NCBI RefSeq assembly: GCF_009917525.1
Contig: NZ_QZDU01000004.1
Coordinates: 62,001-126,000, forward strand
Length of the DNA stretch: 64,000 nucleotides
Direction of reading: 5' to 3'
From: Acutalibacter sp. 1XD8-36
Lineage (GTDB): Bacteria > Bacillota > Clostridia > Oscillospirales > Acutalibacteraceae
Positions 42,380 through 50,336 of this stretch are shown one piece after another. Numbering within the stretch: the stretch's first letter is position 1; every line of letters begins with the position of its first letter. Both the position numbers and the translations under genes were made by a program. The notes under the pieces were generated by a model. That model was not told the origin of the DNA and ran no database searches. It saw nothing but the letters and a program-made list of their open reading frames with translations.

Positions 42380-43222
42380 CTAGCTCAGCCTATAATCACT
42401 GGAATCCTCAAGAATATCAAACCCGATTTTCCGGTATACCCGGTTGGAAATCGGGTTTTTCTTGTCCACAAAAAGGGTAATATACCCCTTACCCGAGGCA
42501 AGAAGCTCCCGGCAGAGGGCGGCAACAGTAACCTGACAGTACCCCTTGCCCCGGTGCTCCGGCGGGGTGTACACACCGGAGACACAGGCCCAGCCCTCCA
42601 GCATACGCCCGGAGTTAGCCATAGAGACCGGCTCCCCGGCCCCGTTCTCCATGAGCCACACCACGGAGCGCTCAAGCTGGCCGATGGTGGTACTGCGCAC
42701 GCGCTGGGGCTCAGGCTCCTCGCCCACGGCCTCCCGAATCAGGGCGCATTTCCAGTTTGCTATAAGCTCCAGGTCGGAGAGGCCCGCCCTGCGGACAGTG
42801 CCATTGCAGGGGGGAGGCTCTATGAGCTTTTCCAGCACCATAATGTCCATAGAGGAGCGAAGGGCGAAGTCCCCGCCGTGGGCCTCCATAAAGGCCCGGC
42901 AGAGATTGTCCCGGCCTGAGACCCCGGCTATGGCTATATTGTTCTCACAAAGATATCCTGAAAGTTCCCGGGCGGCTTCGGGTACGCGCCTGTCGTCCGG
43001 GGCGGCGTTCAGGCAGAGGAAGTGGGGATGGGCGTTGCCGAAGAGCAGTACGGGCACGCTGCCCTGTTCCACCCTGCCGAAGAACAGCTTCGGGGAGCAG
43101 GGGGCGTCCCTGTGCAGGGCGGCGTTGTAGCAGTTGAGCTGGGCTTGGACCTCATATCTATGGAGAAAGTCACGGTTATCCCCAAGGAACTCCCCGGGGG
43201 TGGGGTATAGCTTTACTGTCAT
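42380..43222 (-). CDS. GNAT-family N-acetyltransferase
   Basis: This 280-aa protein has a C-terminal GNAT domain with the acetyl-CoA loop in VSGVYTPPEHRGKGYCQVTV (RGKGY), followed by LFVDKKNPISNRVYRKIGF. The N-terminal half looks like a degenerate second GNAT domain. AGGAGG precedes the ATG. It is not in an operon. The substrate is unknown. Confidence 0.85.
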   Translation of the reverse strand: MTVKLYPTPGEFLGDNRDFLHRYEVQAQLNCYNAALHRDAPCSPKLFFGRVEQGSVPVLLFGNAHPHFLCLNAAPDDRRVPEAARELSGYLCENNIAIAGVSGRDNLCRAFMEAHGGDFALRSSMDIMVLEKLIEPPPCNGTVRRAGLSDLELIANWKCALIREAVGEEPEPQRVRSTTIGQLERSVVWLMENGAGEPVSMANSGRMLEGWACVSGVYTPPEHRGKGYCQVTVAALCRELLASGKGYITLFVDKKNPISNRVYRKIGFDILEDSSDYRLS

Positions 43223-43321
43223 GCTCTTTGCCTCCTGAAAAAAATTTCTGACATTATATCACAAGGAACCCTTAATATCAAGAGGATAATGTAAAAATAT
43301 GAATAATTTGTAACAAAACAG

Positions 43322-43350
43322 TTGCTTTTCTTTGAATTACCAGTTATACT
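43322..43350 (+). promoter_or_regulatory. Promoter of the NCS2 permease gene
   Basis: TTGCTT and TATACT have a 17-bp spacer. A 9-bp inverted repeat (TTCCTGAAA/TTTCAGGAA, 43370-43392) lies in the leader, without purine-riboswitch sequence. Confidence 0.55.
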
Positions 43351-43423
43351 AATAGAGTATTCTATTATTTTCCTGAAAATAAATTTCAGGAATCACCTAC
43401 CAATTCAGAGGAGGATGTTTATT

Positions 43424-44800
43424 TTGGAAAAGCTTCTCGCACATTTTAAGCTCCGGGAGCACGGCACCGACGTAAAGACCGAGGTTATCGCCGGCATTAC
43501 CACATTCCTGTCCATGGCCTACATACTGGCGGTGAACCCCAGTATGCTGGCTGCCGCCGGGATGGACCAGGGGGCTGTTTTCACCGCCACCGCGGTTTCA
43601 GCGGCTATCGCAACCGTTATCATGGGCGTGTTTGCAAACTACCCTGTGGCCCTGGCCTCAGGCATGGGCCTTAACGCCTACTTTGCCTTCACCGTGGTGC
43701 CCATGGTGTCGGAGATGGGCATAACCGACCCATGGAAGGTGGCCCTGACCGCCATACTTATCGAGGGCATTATCTTCGTCATTCTCTCCATCTTCAAGTT
43801 TAGGGAGACCCTGGTGAACTCCGTGCCCGCAAACCTCAAGTACGGTATCTCCGCGGGTATCGGCCTGTTTATCTCCATTGTGGGCCTCAAGGGCGCGGGC
43901 ATTGTCTCCGCCGACCCCTCCACTTTGGTGGCCCTTGGAAGCATTGGCACGCCCCAGGTGGTGCTGGCCTTTGTGGGGCTTATCCTCATCGGCATTATGT
44001 GGCACTTTAGGATAAAGGGCGCAATACTGTGGGGTATCCTTGGCACATGGGTGCTGGGCATTATCGCGGAGCTCTGCGGCTGGTATACAGTGAACCCCGA
44101 CGCTGGGGTGTACTCCCTGATACCCAACTTCAGCAGCGGCATCCTGCCTCCCTCCCTGGCCCCCACCTTCTTTAAGTTCGACTTCGGGTTCGTGGCCGGG
44201 CACTTTGTGAGCTTCGCCGCCATAGTCTTCGCCTTCCTGTTTGTGGACCTGTTCGACACTGTGGGCACCCTTATAGGCGTGGCGGACCAGGGGAACCTCT
44301 TAAACGAGAAGGGCGAACTGCCCAACGCCGGCCCCGCCCTTATGAGCGACGCCGTAGGCACTGTGGCGGGCGCTGTGCTGGGCACCTCCACTGTCACCAG
44401 CTATGTTGAGTCCACCGCAGGCGTGGCAGAGGGGGGACGCACCGGCCTTACCGCCATCTCCACCGCTGTGATGTTCGTGCTGGCCCTGTTCCTTTCCCCC
44501 ATCTTCCTTGCAATCCCCAGCTTTGCCACCACCCCGGCCCTGCTGTTTGTGGGCCTTTTGATGATGAAGTCCGTGCTGAAGATGAAGTTTGACGGGGATA
44601 TCGCCGACGTGCTGGGGGGCTTCCTGGCCCTTATCATGATGCCCTTTACCTACTCCATCGCCAACGGCATCATGTTCGGCATTATCGCCTGGGTGGTGCT
44701 GAAGGTCTGCACCGCCAAGGTGAAGGACATCCACCCGGTCATGTGGGTCTCCTTCGGGCTGTTCGTGCTGAGAATCATCACCCTGGTAATGGGCGCATAA
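43424..44800 (+). CDS. NCS2-family (AzgA/PbuG-type) nucleobase permease
   Basis: This is a 458-aa membrane protein with about 13-14 helices. It has NCS2/AzgA signatures: TEVIAGITTFLSMAYILAVN, ASGMGLNAYFAF, FVDLFDTVGTLIGVADQGNL and STVTSYVESTAGVAEGGRTG. It imports purines such as adenine, guanine or hypoxanthine by proton symport. The ATG at 43415 directly abuts AGGAGG, which is too close. The TTG at 43424 sits 9 nt away and is preferred. No purine riboswitch is visible upstream. Confidence 0.92.
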   Translation: MEKLLAHFKLREHGTDVKTEVIAGITTFLSMAYILAVNPSMLAAAGMDQGAVFTATAVSAAIATVIMGVFANYPVALASGMGLNAYFAFTVVPMVSEMGITDPWKVALTAILIEGIIFVILSIFKFRETLVNSVPANLKYGISAGIGLFISIVGLKGAGIVSADPSTLVALGSIGTPQVVLAFVGLILIGIMWHFRIKGAILWGILGTWVLGIIAELCGWYTVNPDAGVYSLIPNFSSGILPPSLAPTFFKFDFGFVAGHFVSFAAIVFAFLFVDLFDTVGTLIGVADQGNLLNEKGELPNAGPALMSDAVGTVAGAVLGTSTVTSYVESTAGVAEGGRTGLTAISTAVMFVLALFLSPIFLAIPSFATTPALLFVGLLMMKSVLKMKFDGDIADVLGGFLALIMMPFTYSIANGIMFGIIAWVVLKVCTAKVKDIHPVMWVSFGLFVLRIITLVMGA

Positions 44801-44869
44801 CTAAAGCTAAGACGAAATCCGGGCGGGGGGCTGTGAAGTCTCCCGCCTTATTTTTTAAGGAGGAAGCTT

Positions 44870-45400
44870 ATGACAGAATATAGGAAAATCAGTGCTGAAA
44901 TGCTTGATACAGAGCTCTTTTCCGGCTTTATACGCCGCCAGGAGGTGAAGAAGTGCTGGCGGAAGTCGGGTGGCCGGTGGGTGATAAAGGACATAGAGTT
45001 TGTAGACGACTGGGATGCCGGGGACCACCGGCGGGTGCTGGGCCAGCTAAGGGACGTGCTCGGCAGCGGCGGCGCCGTGTGGGGGGCCTTCCGGGAGGGC
45101 AGGCTCAAGGGCTTTGCCAGCGTTGACGGCAGGCTGATAGGCTCAGAGAGGCAGTACGCGGTACTGGCGGAGCTCCATGTCTCTGAGGACTGCCGCAGGA
45201 TGGGCATGGGCAGGGAGCTGTTTTACAGGGCCGCGGAGTCCGCAAGGGGCCTTGGGGCCGGGAAGCTCTATATCTCCACTATGTCGGCGGTGGAGAGCCA
45301 GGCCTTCTATATCAGCATGGGCTGTGTGGAGGCTGTGGAGCCGGACCCCTGGCACGTGGAGAAGGAGCCCTGCGACGTGCAGAGGGAGTATGTTCTTTAG
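44870..45400 (+). CDS. GNAT-family N-acetyltransferase
   Basis: This 176-aa single-domain acetyltransferase has its acetyl-CoA loop in VSEDCRRMGMGRELFYRAAE and AQAFYISMGCVE-like closing strand (SQAFYISMGCVEAVEPDPWH). The arrangement is typical of family members that modify small amines or antibiotics. AAGGAGGAAGCTT precedes the ATG. It lies 69 nt after the permease, and no terminator is obvious between them. Confidence 0.87.
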   Translation: MTEYRKISAEMLDTELFSGFIRRQEVKKCWRKSGGRWVIKDIEFVDDWDAGDHRRVLGQLRDVLGSGGAVWGAFREGRLKGFASVDGRLIGSERQYAVLAELHVSEDCRRMGMGRELFYRAAESARGLGAGKLYISTMSAVESQAFYISMGCVEAVEPDPWHVEKEPCDVQREYVL

Positions 45401-45409
45401 GGAAAACCC

Positions 45410-45438
45410 TTGCATATAGGGGGAATATTTGGTATTAT
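45410..45438 (+). promoter_or_regulatory. Promoter of toxin cassette 1
   Basis: TTGCAT and TATTAT have a 17-bp spacer, which places transcription start near 45445. That is the exact point where identity with the second cassette begins. Confidence 0.7.
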
Positions 45439-45444
45439 GTATAC

Positions 45445-45583
45445 GGAGTCCGCCGCACGGTGGACGGTTGGCCCTTAACAGAGGGCCTGAAGCCTCTGAT
45501 TACATAGAAACCCATAATGGGAATCCTGTAAGAAAGGGGATGAGCTTATGAGCGTGCCGATAGGCGACGTCCTGGGGATGATG
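45445..45583 (+). repeat. 139-bp inverted repeat, left copy
   Basis: It is identical by eye over 139 bp to the reverse complement of 47586-47724. It covers the toxin 5' leader (about 103 nt) and the first 12 toxin codons. It begins at the predicted transcription start. Confidence 0.93.
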
Positions 45584-45655
45584 ACCGCGTTGATAGTAGG
45601 CTTTGTCAACATTATAGTCATCCTCTTGATGGCCTTGATTAACGCAAAAAAGTAA
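45548..45655 (+). CDS. Type I toxin-like hydrophobic peptide, copy 1 (35 aa)
   Basis: This 35-aa peptide starts MSVPIGDVLGMMTALIVG, continues with a hydrophobic helix and ends INAKK. A short N-terminus, one membrane helix and a basic tail are the architecture of Fst/TxpA/holin-like type I toxins, which damage or depolarise the membrane when over-expressed. AAGGGG precedes the ATG. The stop codon lies inside the terminator stem (45646-45689). A strong convergent promoter on the other strand yields a probable antisense antitoxin RNA. The protein is too short for standard gene callers. Toxicity is inferred. Confidence 0.75.
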   Translation: MSVPIGDVLGMMTALIVGFVNIIVILLMALINAKK

Positions 45656-45745
45656 CCGCCCCATGAGCAAGGTTAGCGGTTACTTTTTTAAACAGTAATC
45701 TATAAACCTGGGCCAGCCGTTCACCGGCGGGCTCCTCTTTTTTCT
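45646..45745 (-). ncRNA. Antisense antitoxin RNA, cassette 1
   Basis: On the minus strand, TTGACA (45780-45775), a 17-nt spacer and TATAAT (45757-45752) form a consensus promoter driving an RNA of about 100 nt. The RNA crosses the toxin 3' end and stops at the shared hairpin 45646-45689 (AAAAAAGTAACCGC/GCGGTTACTTTTTT), which terminates both directions. About 45 nt are antisense to the toxin message. The 5' part (CGGTGAACGGCTGGCCC) resembles the toxin leader (CGGTGGACGGTTGGCCC). The rest of 45781-45981 holds only the presumed MATE promoter. Confidence 0.7.
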
Positions 45746-45981
45746 ATCTTTATTATAGCCCCTTATTGGGGCATTGTCAAGGCCTTATTGGCCCTGCTGT
45801 TTTAGTGTATGCATTATGAGTGAATAAAGTTTGTTCATCTGAACGAATTTCATTTATGCACTATAACCAGGGTGTGCCGATTGTTCGGAGCCTAACTTTG
45901 TCGAATACGCGATAGAGCTTTTTCCTGGGTTTTATGGTATAATGAACTGATAAATTAAAACTGTGAAGGAAGGATGATTTT

Positions 45982-47388
45982 ATGGCAGGAAGGCTATCCT
46001 CGCTGTTCCAGGCGCAGGACATGACTGTGGGCAGCCCCACGCAAAACCTGATACGCTTCTCCGTGCCGCTGCTTATCGGCAATATGGCCCAGCAGCTTTA
46101 CAGCACCGTGGACTCCATTGTGGTGGGCAACTATGTGGGCGACAGCGCCCTTGCGGCTATCGGGGCCAGCGGGCCGGTTATAAACCTTTTGCTGGTGCTG
46201 TTTATGGGCGTTGCGGTTGGAGCGAGCGTTATGGCGTCCCAGTATTTCGGGGCGAAGGAGCGGGAGAACCTGTCACAGACTATCGGCACCACCATAACCG
46301 CCACATTTGCATGCACTGTTTTCGTGATGGTACTGGGGCCGATAATCACAAGGCCGATTATGTCAATGCTGGACACGCCGGGGGACATATTCGACATGGC
46401 CTGCGACTATATGCTCGTAATGTTCCTGGGCTTTATAGGCAGCGCCTTTTACAATGTGATTTCCGGCGTGCTCCGGGGCCTTGGGGACTCGATTATGCCC
46501 CTTGTGTTCCTTTTGACGGCGTGCATACTGAACATCGGCCTTGACATCTGGTTCGTGGCGGGCTTCAGGATGGGCGTGGCTGGGGCGGCCTGGGCCACCA
46601 TTATCTCCCAGCTTATTTCCGGCGCTATGTGCATGGTGCGCCTGCTGAGGATGAAGGAGCACTTTACCGTTACCCTTCGTACCCTCTGGCCCAAAAAGGA
46701 GTTTGTAATGCGCCTTTGCAAGCTGGGTCTGCCAAGCGGCCTCACCCAGGCCATATTCTCCCTTGCAATGATAATTGTGCAGAACCTGACGAACTCCTTC
46801 GGCACGGCGGTGCTGGCGGCAAATACTGTTGTAATGCGCGTGGACGGCTTTGCAATGATGCCAAACTTTACCTTCGGCTCCGCCATGACTACATACACAG
46901 GCCAGAACATGGGCGCAGGCAGGCTGGACCGCACAGAGAAGGGCGCAAAGTCCGGGATGATAATGGGCGTCTCCGTCTCGGTGGTGCTGGTGGGGCTGAT
47001 ACTTGTCTTCGGCAAGTACCTTATGCTCATGTTTACCGATACCCCCGAGGTGATAGAGCTGGGCCAGCGTATGCTGAACACCCTGGCCCTGGGCTACATA
47101 GCCATGAGCGTTACTCAGATACTCTCCGGCGTCATGCGCGGTGCAGGGGACACCATGACCCCCATGTGGATTTCCGTTGTCACCACAGTCATAGTGCGCG
47201 TTCCCGTGGCCTACGGCCTGGAGTTCCTCACCCGCCCCGAGGGCGGCGCAATGGGCTCCGGCAACCCCGACCCGCTGTTCCTCTCCCTGCTCATATCCTG
47301 GGTGGTGGGGGCGCTTTTGACGACTGCTGCATACCTTAGAGGCAGCTGGAAGAAGAAGGCCATCACCGAGAAGGCCGGGCAGGAGTGA
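45982..47388 (+). CDS. MATE-family efflux transporter
   Basis: This 468-aa protein has 12 predicted helices in two homologous halves. It has MATE signatures QNLIRFSVPLLIGNMAQQLY, STVDSIVVGNYVGDSALAAI, then MSVTQILSGVMRGAGDTMTP. It exports cationic drugs or toxic metabolites using an ion gradient. A GAAGGAAGG site precedes the ATG. It is the only gene between two inverted toxin-antitoxin-like cassettes, and its stop is 5 nt before the -35 box of the second antitoxin promoter. Co-selection or recombination-driven inversion is therefore possible. Confidence 0.92.
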   Translation: MAGRLSSLFQAQDMTVGSPTQNLIRFSVPLLIGNMAQQLYSTVDSIVVGNYVGDSALAAIGASGPVINLLLVLFMGVAVGASVMASQYFGAKERENLSQTIGTTITATFACTVFVMVLGPIITRPIMSMLDTPGDIFDMACDYMLVMFLGFIGSAFYNVISGVLRGLGDSIMPLVFLLTACILNIGLDIWFVAGFRMGVAGAAWATIISQLISGAMCMVRLLRMKEHFTVTLRTLWPKKEFVMRLCKLGLPSGLTQAIFSLAMIIVQNLTNSFGTAVLAANTVVMRVDGFAMMPNFTFGSAMTTYTGQNMGAGRLDRTEKGAKSGMIMGVSVSVVLVGLILVFGKYLMLMFTDTPEVIELGQRMLNTLALGYIAMSVTQILSGVMRGAGDTMTPMWISVVTTVIVRVPVAYGLEFLTRPEGGAMGSGNPDPLFLSLLISWVVGALLTTAAYLRGSWKKKAITEKAGQE

Positions 47389-47392
47389 GGGC

Positions 47393-47422
47393 TTGACAAG
47401 GCCCCCATGCGTGAGGTATAAT
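47393..47422 (+). promoter_or_regulatory. Antitoxin promoter, cassette 2
   Basis: A perfect TTGACA and a perfect TATAAT are separated by 18 bp directly after the MATE stop. This is among the strongest promoter sequences in the window. Confidence 0.8.
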
Positions 47423-47429
47423 AGAGACA

Positions 47430-47535
47430 GAAAAAGAGGAGCCCGCCGGTGAACGGCTGGCCCAGGTTGTGTTATTTCAATGTTAAATTAACAAAAAAGT
47501 AACCGCTATCCTTGCCGAGGGGCGGTTACTTTTTT
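47430..47535 (+). ncRNA. Antisense antitoxin RNA, cassette 2
   Basis: The transcript is predicted from about 47430 to the hairpin 47493-47535 (AAAAAAGTAACCGC/GCGGTTACTTTTTT). Its first 40 nt match cassette 1's antitoxin (GAGGAGCCCGCCGGTGAACG and GCTGGCCCAGGTT). It overlaps the 3' end of the second toxin, which is read in the opposite direction. Confidence 0.7.
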
Positions 47536-47621
47536 GCGGCAATCAACGCCATCAGTAGAATGACTATAAGATTGATAAACCCCATCATCATCCCCAGGAC
47601 GTCGCCTATCGGCACGCTCAT
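47526..47621 (-). CDS. Type I toxin-like hydrophobic peptide, copy 2 (31 aa)
   Basis: This 31-aa peptide starts MSVPIGDVLGMMMGFINLIV and ends IAAKK. The leader and first 12 codons are identical to copy 1. The membrane helix is four codons shorter with several substitutions that keep its hydrophobicity. The ribosome site AAGGGG is identical. The stop lies in the terminator stem, as in copy 1. Conservation of the start with drift in the helix suggests both copies remain selected. Confidence 0.73.
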   Translation of the reverse strand: MSVPIGDVLGMMMGFINLIVILLMALIAAKK

Positions 47622-47724
47622 AAGCTCATCCCCTTTCTTACAGGATTCCCATTATGGGTTTCTATGTAATCAGAGGCTTCAGGCCCTCTGTTAAGGGCCA
47701 ACCGTCCACCGTGCGGCGGACTCC
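47586..47724 (-). repeat. 139-bp inverted repeat, right copy
   Basis: This is the reverse-complement partner of 45445-45583. Outside it the promoters differ: here TTGCAA at 47759-47754 and TAACAT at 47736-47731 (minus strand, 17-bp spacer). The shared part therefore starts at the RNA 5' end. Confidence 0.93.
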
Positions 47725-47845
47725 TGTATTATGTTAGCAGATACCTTGGGAAATTGCAACAGCTTTTAGATTATTTCCCGGCGCGACCGCTTGCCAAACC
47801 GCCGCAAGTGCGCTATAATACCCTAAAAGGAGAGGGGGACGCTTT

Positions 47846-48469
47846 GTGAAGTCGTATGTCATACACATCCTGCGGGCCATGCCGTCCCAGGGGACGCTGG
47901 AGGGTAGGTACGTGGGCAGGGCACAGTCGCCGCTGCCCATGGGGGCGGTGTCGGAGCTGGCGGGGCTCAAGAGGGAATACAGGTACCCGGAGGGGGAGCT
48001 CTACTGCGCAAGCCCCGCGGTGTCCTGTGTGGACACTTTGAAAATACTGTACCCGAAGGCGGAGCCGGAGGTGGTGCTGGAGCTGGCTGAGTGCGACTTC
48101 GGGGACTGGGAGAACAGGACGGCTGAGGAATTGAAAGATGAGCCGGGCTTTAAGGAGTGGCTCATGGGCCGGGGAGCGCCTCCGGGCGGCGAGAGCGGGC
48201 AGGTGTTTTTCAGGCGGGTCTGCGGCGGGTTCCAGCTGCTGGTGAAGAATATGATGGCAAGGGGCTGCGCCTCGGCGGTGCTGGTGACCCACGCGGGGGT
48301 GATGACCTCCATACTTGCCGCCTTTGGCCTGCCGAAGGGCGAGCCCCAGGACTGGCTCTGCGACCCGGGCTTCGGGTACTCCCTGCGCATAACCCCAATG
48401 CTCTGGATGAGGGAGCCGGTGGCCGAGGTTTTCGCCAGGGTCCCGGAGGGAAAGGAGGGCAAAATATAG
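47846..48469 (+). CDS. Histidine-phosphatase-superfamily protein with altered active site
   Basis: This 207-aa protein has the phosphoglycerate-mutase/CobC fold. The N-terminal strand and motif read VIHILRAMPSQGTLEGRYVG, where active family members have RHG: the catalytic His is replaced by Ala and the Gly by Met. The second catalytic region (LVTHAGVMTSIL) and the acidic ECDFGDWENRTAEEL are kept. It is probably impaired as a phosphatase or has become a binding protein. The start is GTG behind AGAGGGGG. It stands alone. Confidence 0.8.
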   Translation: MKSYVIHILRAMPSQGTLEGRYVGRAQSPLPMGAVSELAGLKREYRYPEGELYCASPAVSCVDTLKILYPKAEPEVVLELAECDFGDWENRTAEELKDEPGFKEWLMGRGAPPGGESGQVFFRRVCGGFQLLVKNMMARGCASAVLVTHAGVMTSILAAFGLPKGEPQDWLCDPGFGYSLRITPMLWMREPVAEVFARVPEGKEGKI

Positions 48470-48499
48470 GGCGGGGGAATTAAAAAGTTTCAAATCCCC

Positions 48500-48528
48500 T
48501 TGACAAAACTTGCGAAGCGTGGTATACT
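48500..48528 (+). promoter_or_regulatory. Promoter of the cold-shock gene
   Basis: TTGACA and TATACT have a 17-bp spacer, which starts a transcript near 48535. Confidence 0.75.
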
Positions 48529-48534
48529 TTGCCT

Positions 48535-48728
48535 GTATTCTGATAGCACGAAAATGTACTCACAGTTTCTGTAGGTCATTGGGCGTCTGATGATTTACAC
48601 AAGCTGTGAGTTCTTCTTAGCCAGGGGTGTACGATGGAAGGTGCGTTGGCGCTTGCTCTATGGGCGGCTCTGGCCCGGGTAATCGTGAAGCATTCGGATT
48701 ACGAAACATTTCTATGGAGGTGCCAACT
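48535..48728 (+). promoter_or_regulatory. Long structured 5' leader of the cold-shock gene
   Basis: About 194 nt of untranslated leader contain a long-range stem (ACTCACAG at 48558-48565 with CTGTGAGT at 48604-48611) and more GC-rich pairings nearer the start codon. Long leaders are typical of cspA-type genes, where refolding in the cold opens the ribosome site. That behaviour is inferred here. Confidence 0.6.
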
Positions 48729-48938
48729 ATGAACGGTACAGTCAAGTGGTTCAACGCAGAGAAGGGTTATGGCTTCATTTCCAACGATGAGGGCGGCGAG
48801 GACGTTTTTGTGCATTTCTCCGCCATCCAGGCCGATGGCTTCAAGACCCTGGAGGAGGGCCAGAAGGTTACTTTTGAGACCGAGCCCGACCCCAAGAACA
48901 GCGAAAAGCTTCGCGCTGTGAATGTTGTGAAGCTGTAA
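48729..48938 (+). CDS. Cold-shock protein
   Basis: This 69-aa CSD protein has RNP1 (KGYGFIS) and RNP2 (VFVHFSAI) motifs. It binds single-stranded RNA/DNA and melts RNA structure. It begins [16 protein letters not shown], the classical CspA/CspB start. The frame is open upstream, but GGAGGTGCC before this ATG fixes the start. Codons are those of a highly expressed gene. A strong terminator follows. Confidence 0.97.
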   Translation: MNGTVKWFNAEKGYGFISNDEGGEDVFVHFSAIQADGFKTLEEGQKVTFETEPDPKNSEKLRAVNVVKL

Positions 48939-48956
48939 GCTAAAGAGGTGAAAAGG

Positions 48957-48990
48957 GCCGGGTCTCCATTTGGGACCCGGCTTTTTTGTT
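48957..48990 (+). terminator. Intrinsic terminator after the cold-shock gene
   Basis: The stem GCCGGGTC/GACCCGGC is followed by TTTTTTGTT. Beyond it, 48991-49171 is low-complexity purine-rich sequence with repeated GATAGTGAAAGTGATAGT-like units and no gene. Confidence 0.85.
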
Positions 48991-49171
48991 GCCGCCCGGG
49001 CGGGAAAGGCTGACTAAAAGTCAGTATAAATGACAGTGAAAACGATAGTGAAAGTGATAGTATAAGTGCGACAGAAAACGCGACACATATATAGAATAAG
49101 AAAAAGATAAAGAAAAAGAAGAATACCCCCTGTATCCCCCAGGGGGGGCCATACATTTTTTTATTTCTCTA

Positions 49172-49200
49172 TTGACAAACAGACAAAAAAGGTGTATAAT
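49172..49200 (+). promoter_or_regulatory. Promoter of tRNA-Gly
   Basis: TTGACA and TATAAT, both consensus, have a 17-bp spacer, 14 nt before the tRNA. Confidence 0.85.
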
Positions 49201-49213
49201 ATAAAATATAAGC

Positions 49214-49289
49214 GCGGGCGTAGCTCATCTGGTAGAGCGCCACCTTGCCAAGGTGGAGGTAGCGAGTTCGAGCCTCGTCGTCCGCTCCA
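49214..49289 (+). tRNA. tRNA-Gly(GCC)
   Basis: A full cloverleaf is visible. The acceptor stem is GCGGGCG/CGTCCGC (one wobble), with a D-arm in GCTCATCTGGTAGAGC, anticodon stem CACCT/AGGTG with anticodon GCC, T-loop TTCGAGC, and an encoded 3' CCA. It decodes GGC/GGU. Confidence 0.97.
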
Positions 49290-49384
49290 ATTTAATAGCT
49301 CGAAAAGGAAGTAGAGGAGGCGCAAGCTTCCCTATTTTTTATTAGTACATGTATTTTTTATCACTCTTGAAAGGCGTGAGGGGA

Positions 49385-50323
49385 ATGACGCAGCCAAAGG
49401 CGCTGGGGATTATAAACGAGGTCCGCAAGACCATTGTGGGCAAGGACACAGTGGTCTGCAAGACCTTGATGGCAATTATCGCGGGGGGCCATATCCTGCT
49501 GGAGGACAACCCCGGCGTGGGCAAGACCACTATGGCCCTGGCCTTCTCAAAGGCCATGAGCATGAGGTTCTCAAGGGTGCAGTTCACCCCGGAGACCATG
49601 CCCAGCGACGTGGTGGGCTACTCCGTGCCCGGGCGGGAGGGGGGCAAGCCGGAGTACAGGCCCGGGCCCATTATGAGCCATATGTTCCTGGCGGACGAGA
49701 TAAACCGCACCAGCGCCAAGACCCAGAGCGCCCTGCTGGAGGCCATGGAGGAGGGTCAGGTCACGGTGGACGGGGTCAGCTACAGGCTCCCGAAGCCCTA
49801 CACTGTTATAGCCACTCAGAACCCCCTTGGCACCGCGGGCACCCAGCCCCTGCCCGAGAGCCAGCTTGACCGCTTCATGCTGCGGCTCTCCATCGGCTAC
49901 CCCACCGCCGAGCAGGAGATAGACGTGCTCCGGCAGACTGAGGGGGTGCGGCCCTTAGAGAATATCAGCCCCGCCGCCACCCTTGAGGAGGTGATGGGGA
50001 TGAGGGCCGAGGCCGCAAAGGTACACGTGGCAGACGACCTATACCGGTATGTGGCGGACCTGTGCACGGCAACCCGGGAGGACCCCTCCCTGAGGCTCGG
50101 GGCCAGCCCCCGGGCGGGACAGGCCCTGATAAGGGCCTCCCGGGCCTCGGCCTGGATGGGCGGGCGGGACTATATAGTGCCCGCCGACATACACCTGCTG
50201 TTCTTCGACGTGATGTGCCATAGGGTGGTGCTGGAGCCCCAGGCAAGGCTTGGGGGCAGCGACGCCCGCTCGGTGCTGGAGGGGACCCTCTCAAGGGTTG
50301 CGGCCCCCAAGCTGCTGCGCTGA
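49385..50323 (+). CDS. MoxR-family AAA+ ATPase
   Basis: This is a 312-aa ATPase with Walker A DNPGVGKTTMA, Walker B MFLADEINRTSAKTQSALLE, sensor 1 VIATQNPLG and the MoxR pattern PLPESQLDRFMLRLSIGYP. MoxR proteins act as chaperones that insert cofactors or assemble partner proteins, usually with the VWA/DUF58 protein encoded next door. The ATG at 49385 matches the family's start; an ATG 12 codons upstream has no ribosome site. It is the first gene of a three-gene operon. Confidence 0.92.
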   Translation: MTQPKALGIINEVRKTIVGKDTVVCKTLMAIIAGGHILLEDNPGVGKTTMALAFSKAMSMRFSRVQFTPETMPSDVVGYSVPGREGGKPEYRPGPIMSHMFLADEINRTSAKTQSALLEAMEEGQVTVDGVSYRLPKPYTVIATQNPLGTAGTQPLPESQLDRFMLRLSIGYPTAEQEIDVLRQTEGVRPLENISPAATLEEVMGMRAEAAKVHVADDLYRYVADLCTATREDPSLRLGASPRAGQALIRASRASAWMGGRDYIVPADIHLLFFDVMCHRVVLEPQARLGGSDARSVLEGTLSRVAAPKLLR

Positions 50324-50336
50324 GCAGGGGGCCTGT

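Noticed and set aside
43223-43423. Purine riboswitch before the NCS2 permease
   Set aside because: The conserved core bases and three-way junction are not present. Only a promoter and one 9-bp hairpin are seen.
48991-49171. Repeated purine-rich units suggesting a CRISPR or satellite
   Set aside because: The units are short, imperfect and lack constant spacers. No cas gene is in the window. It is low-complexity intergenic DNA.
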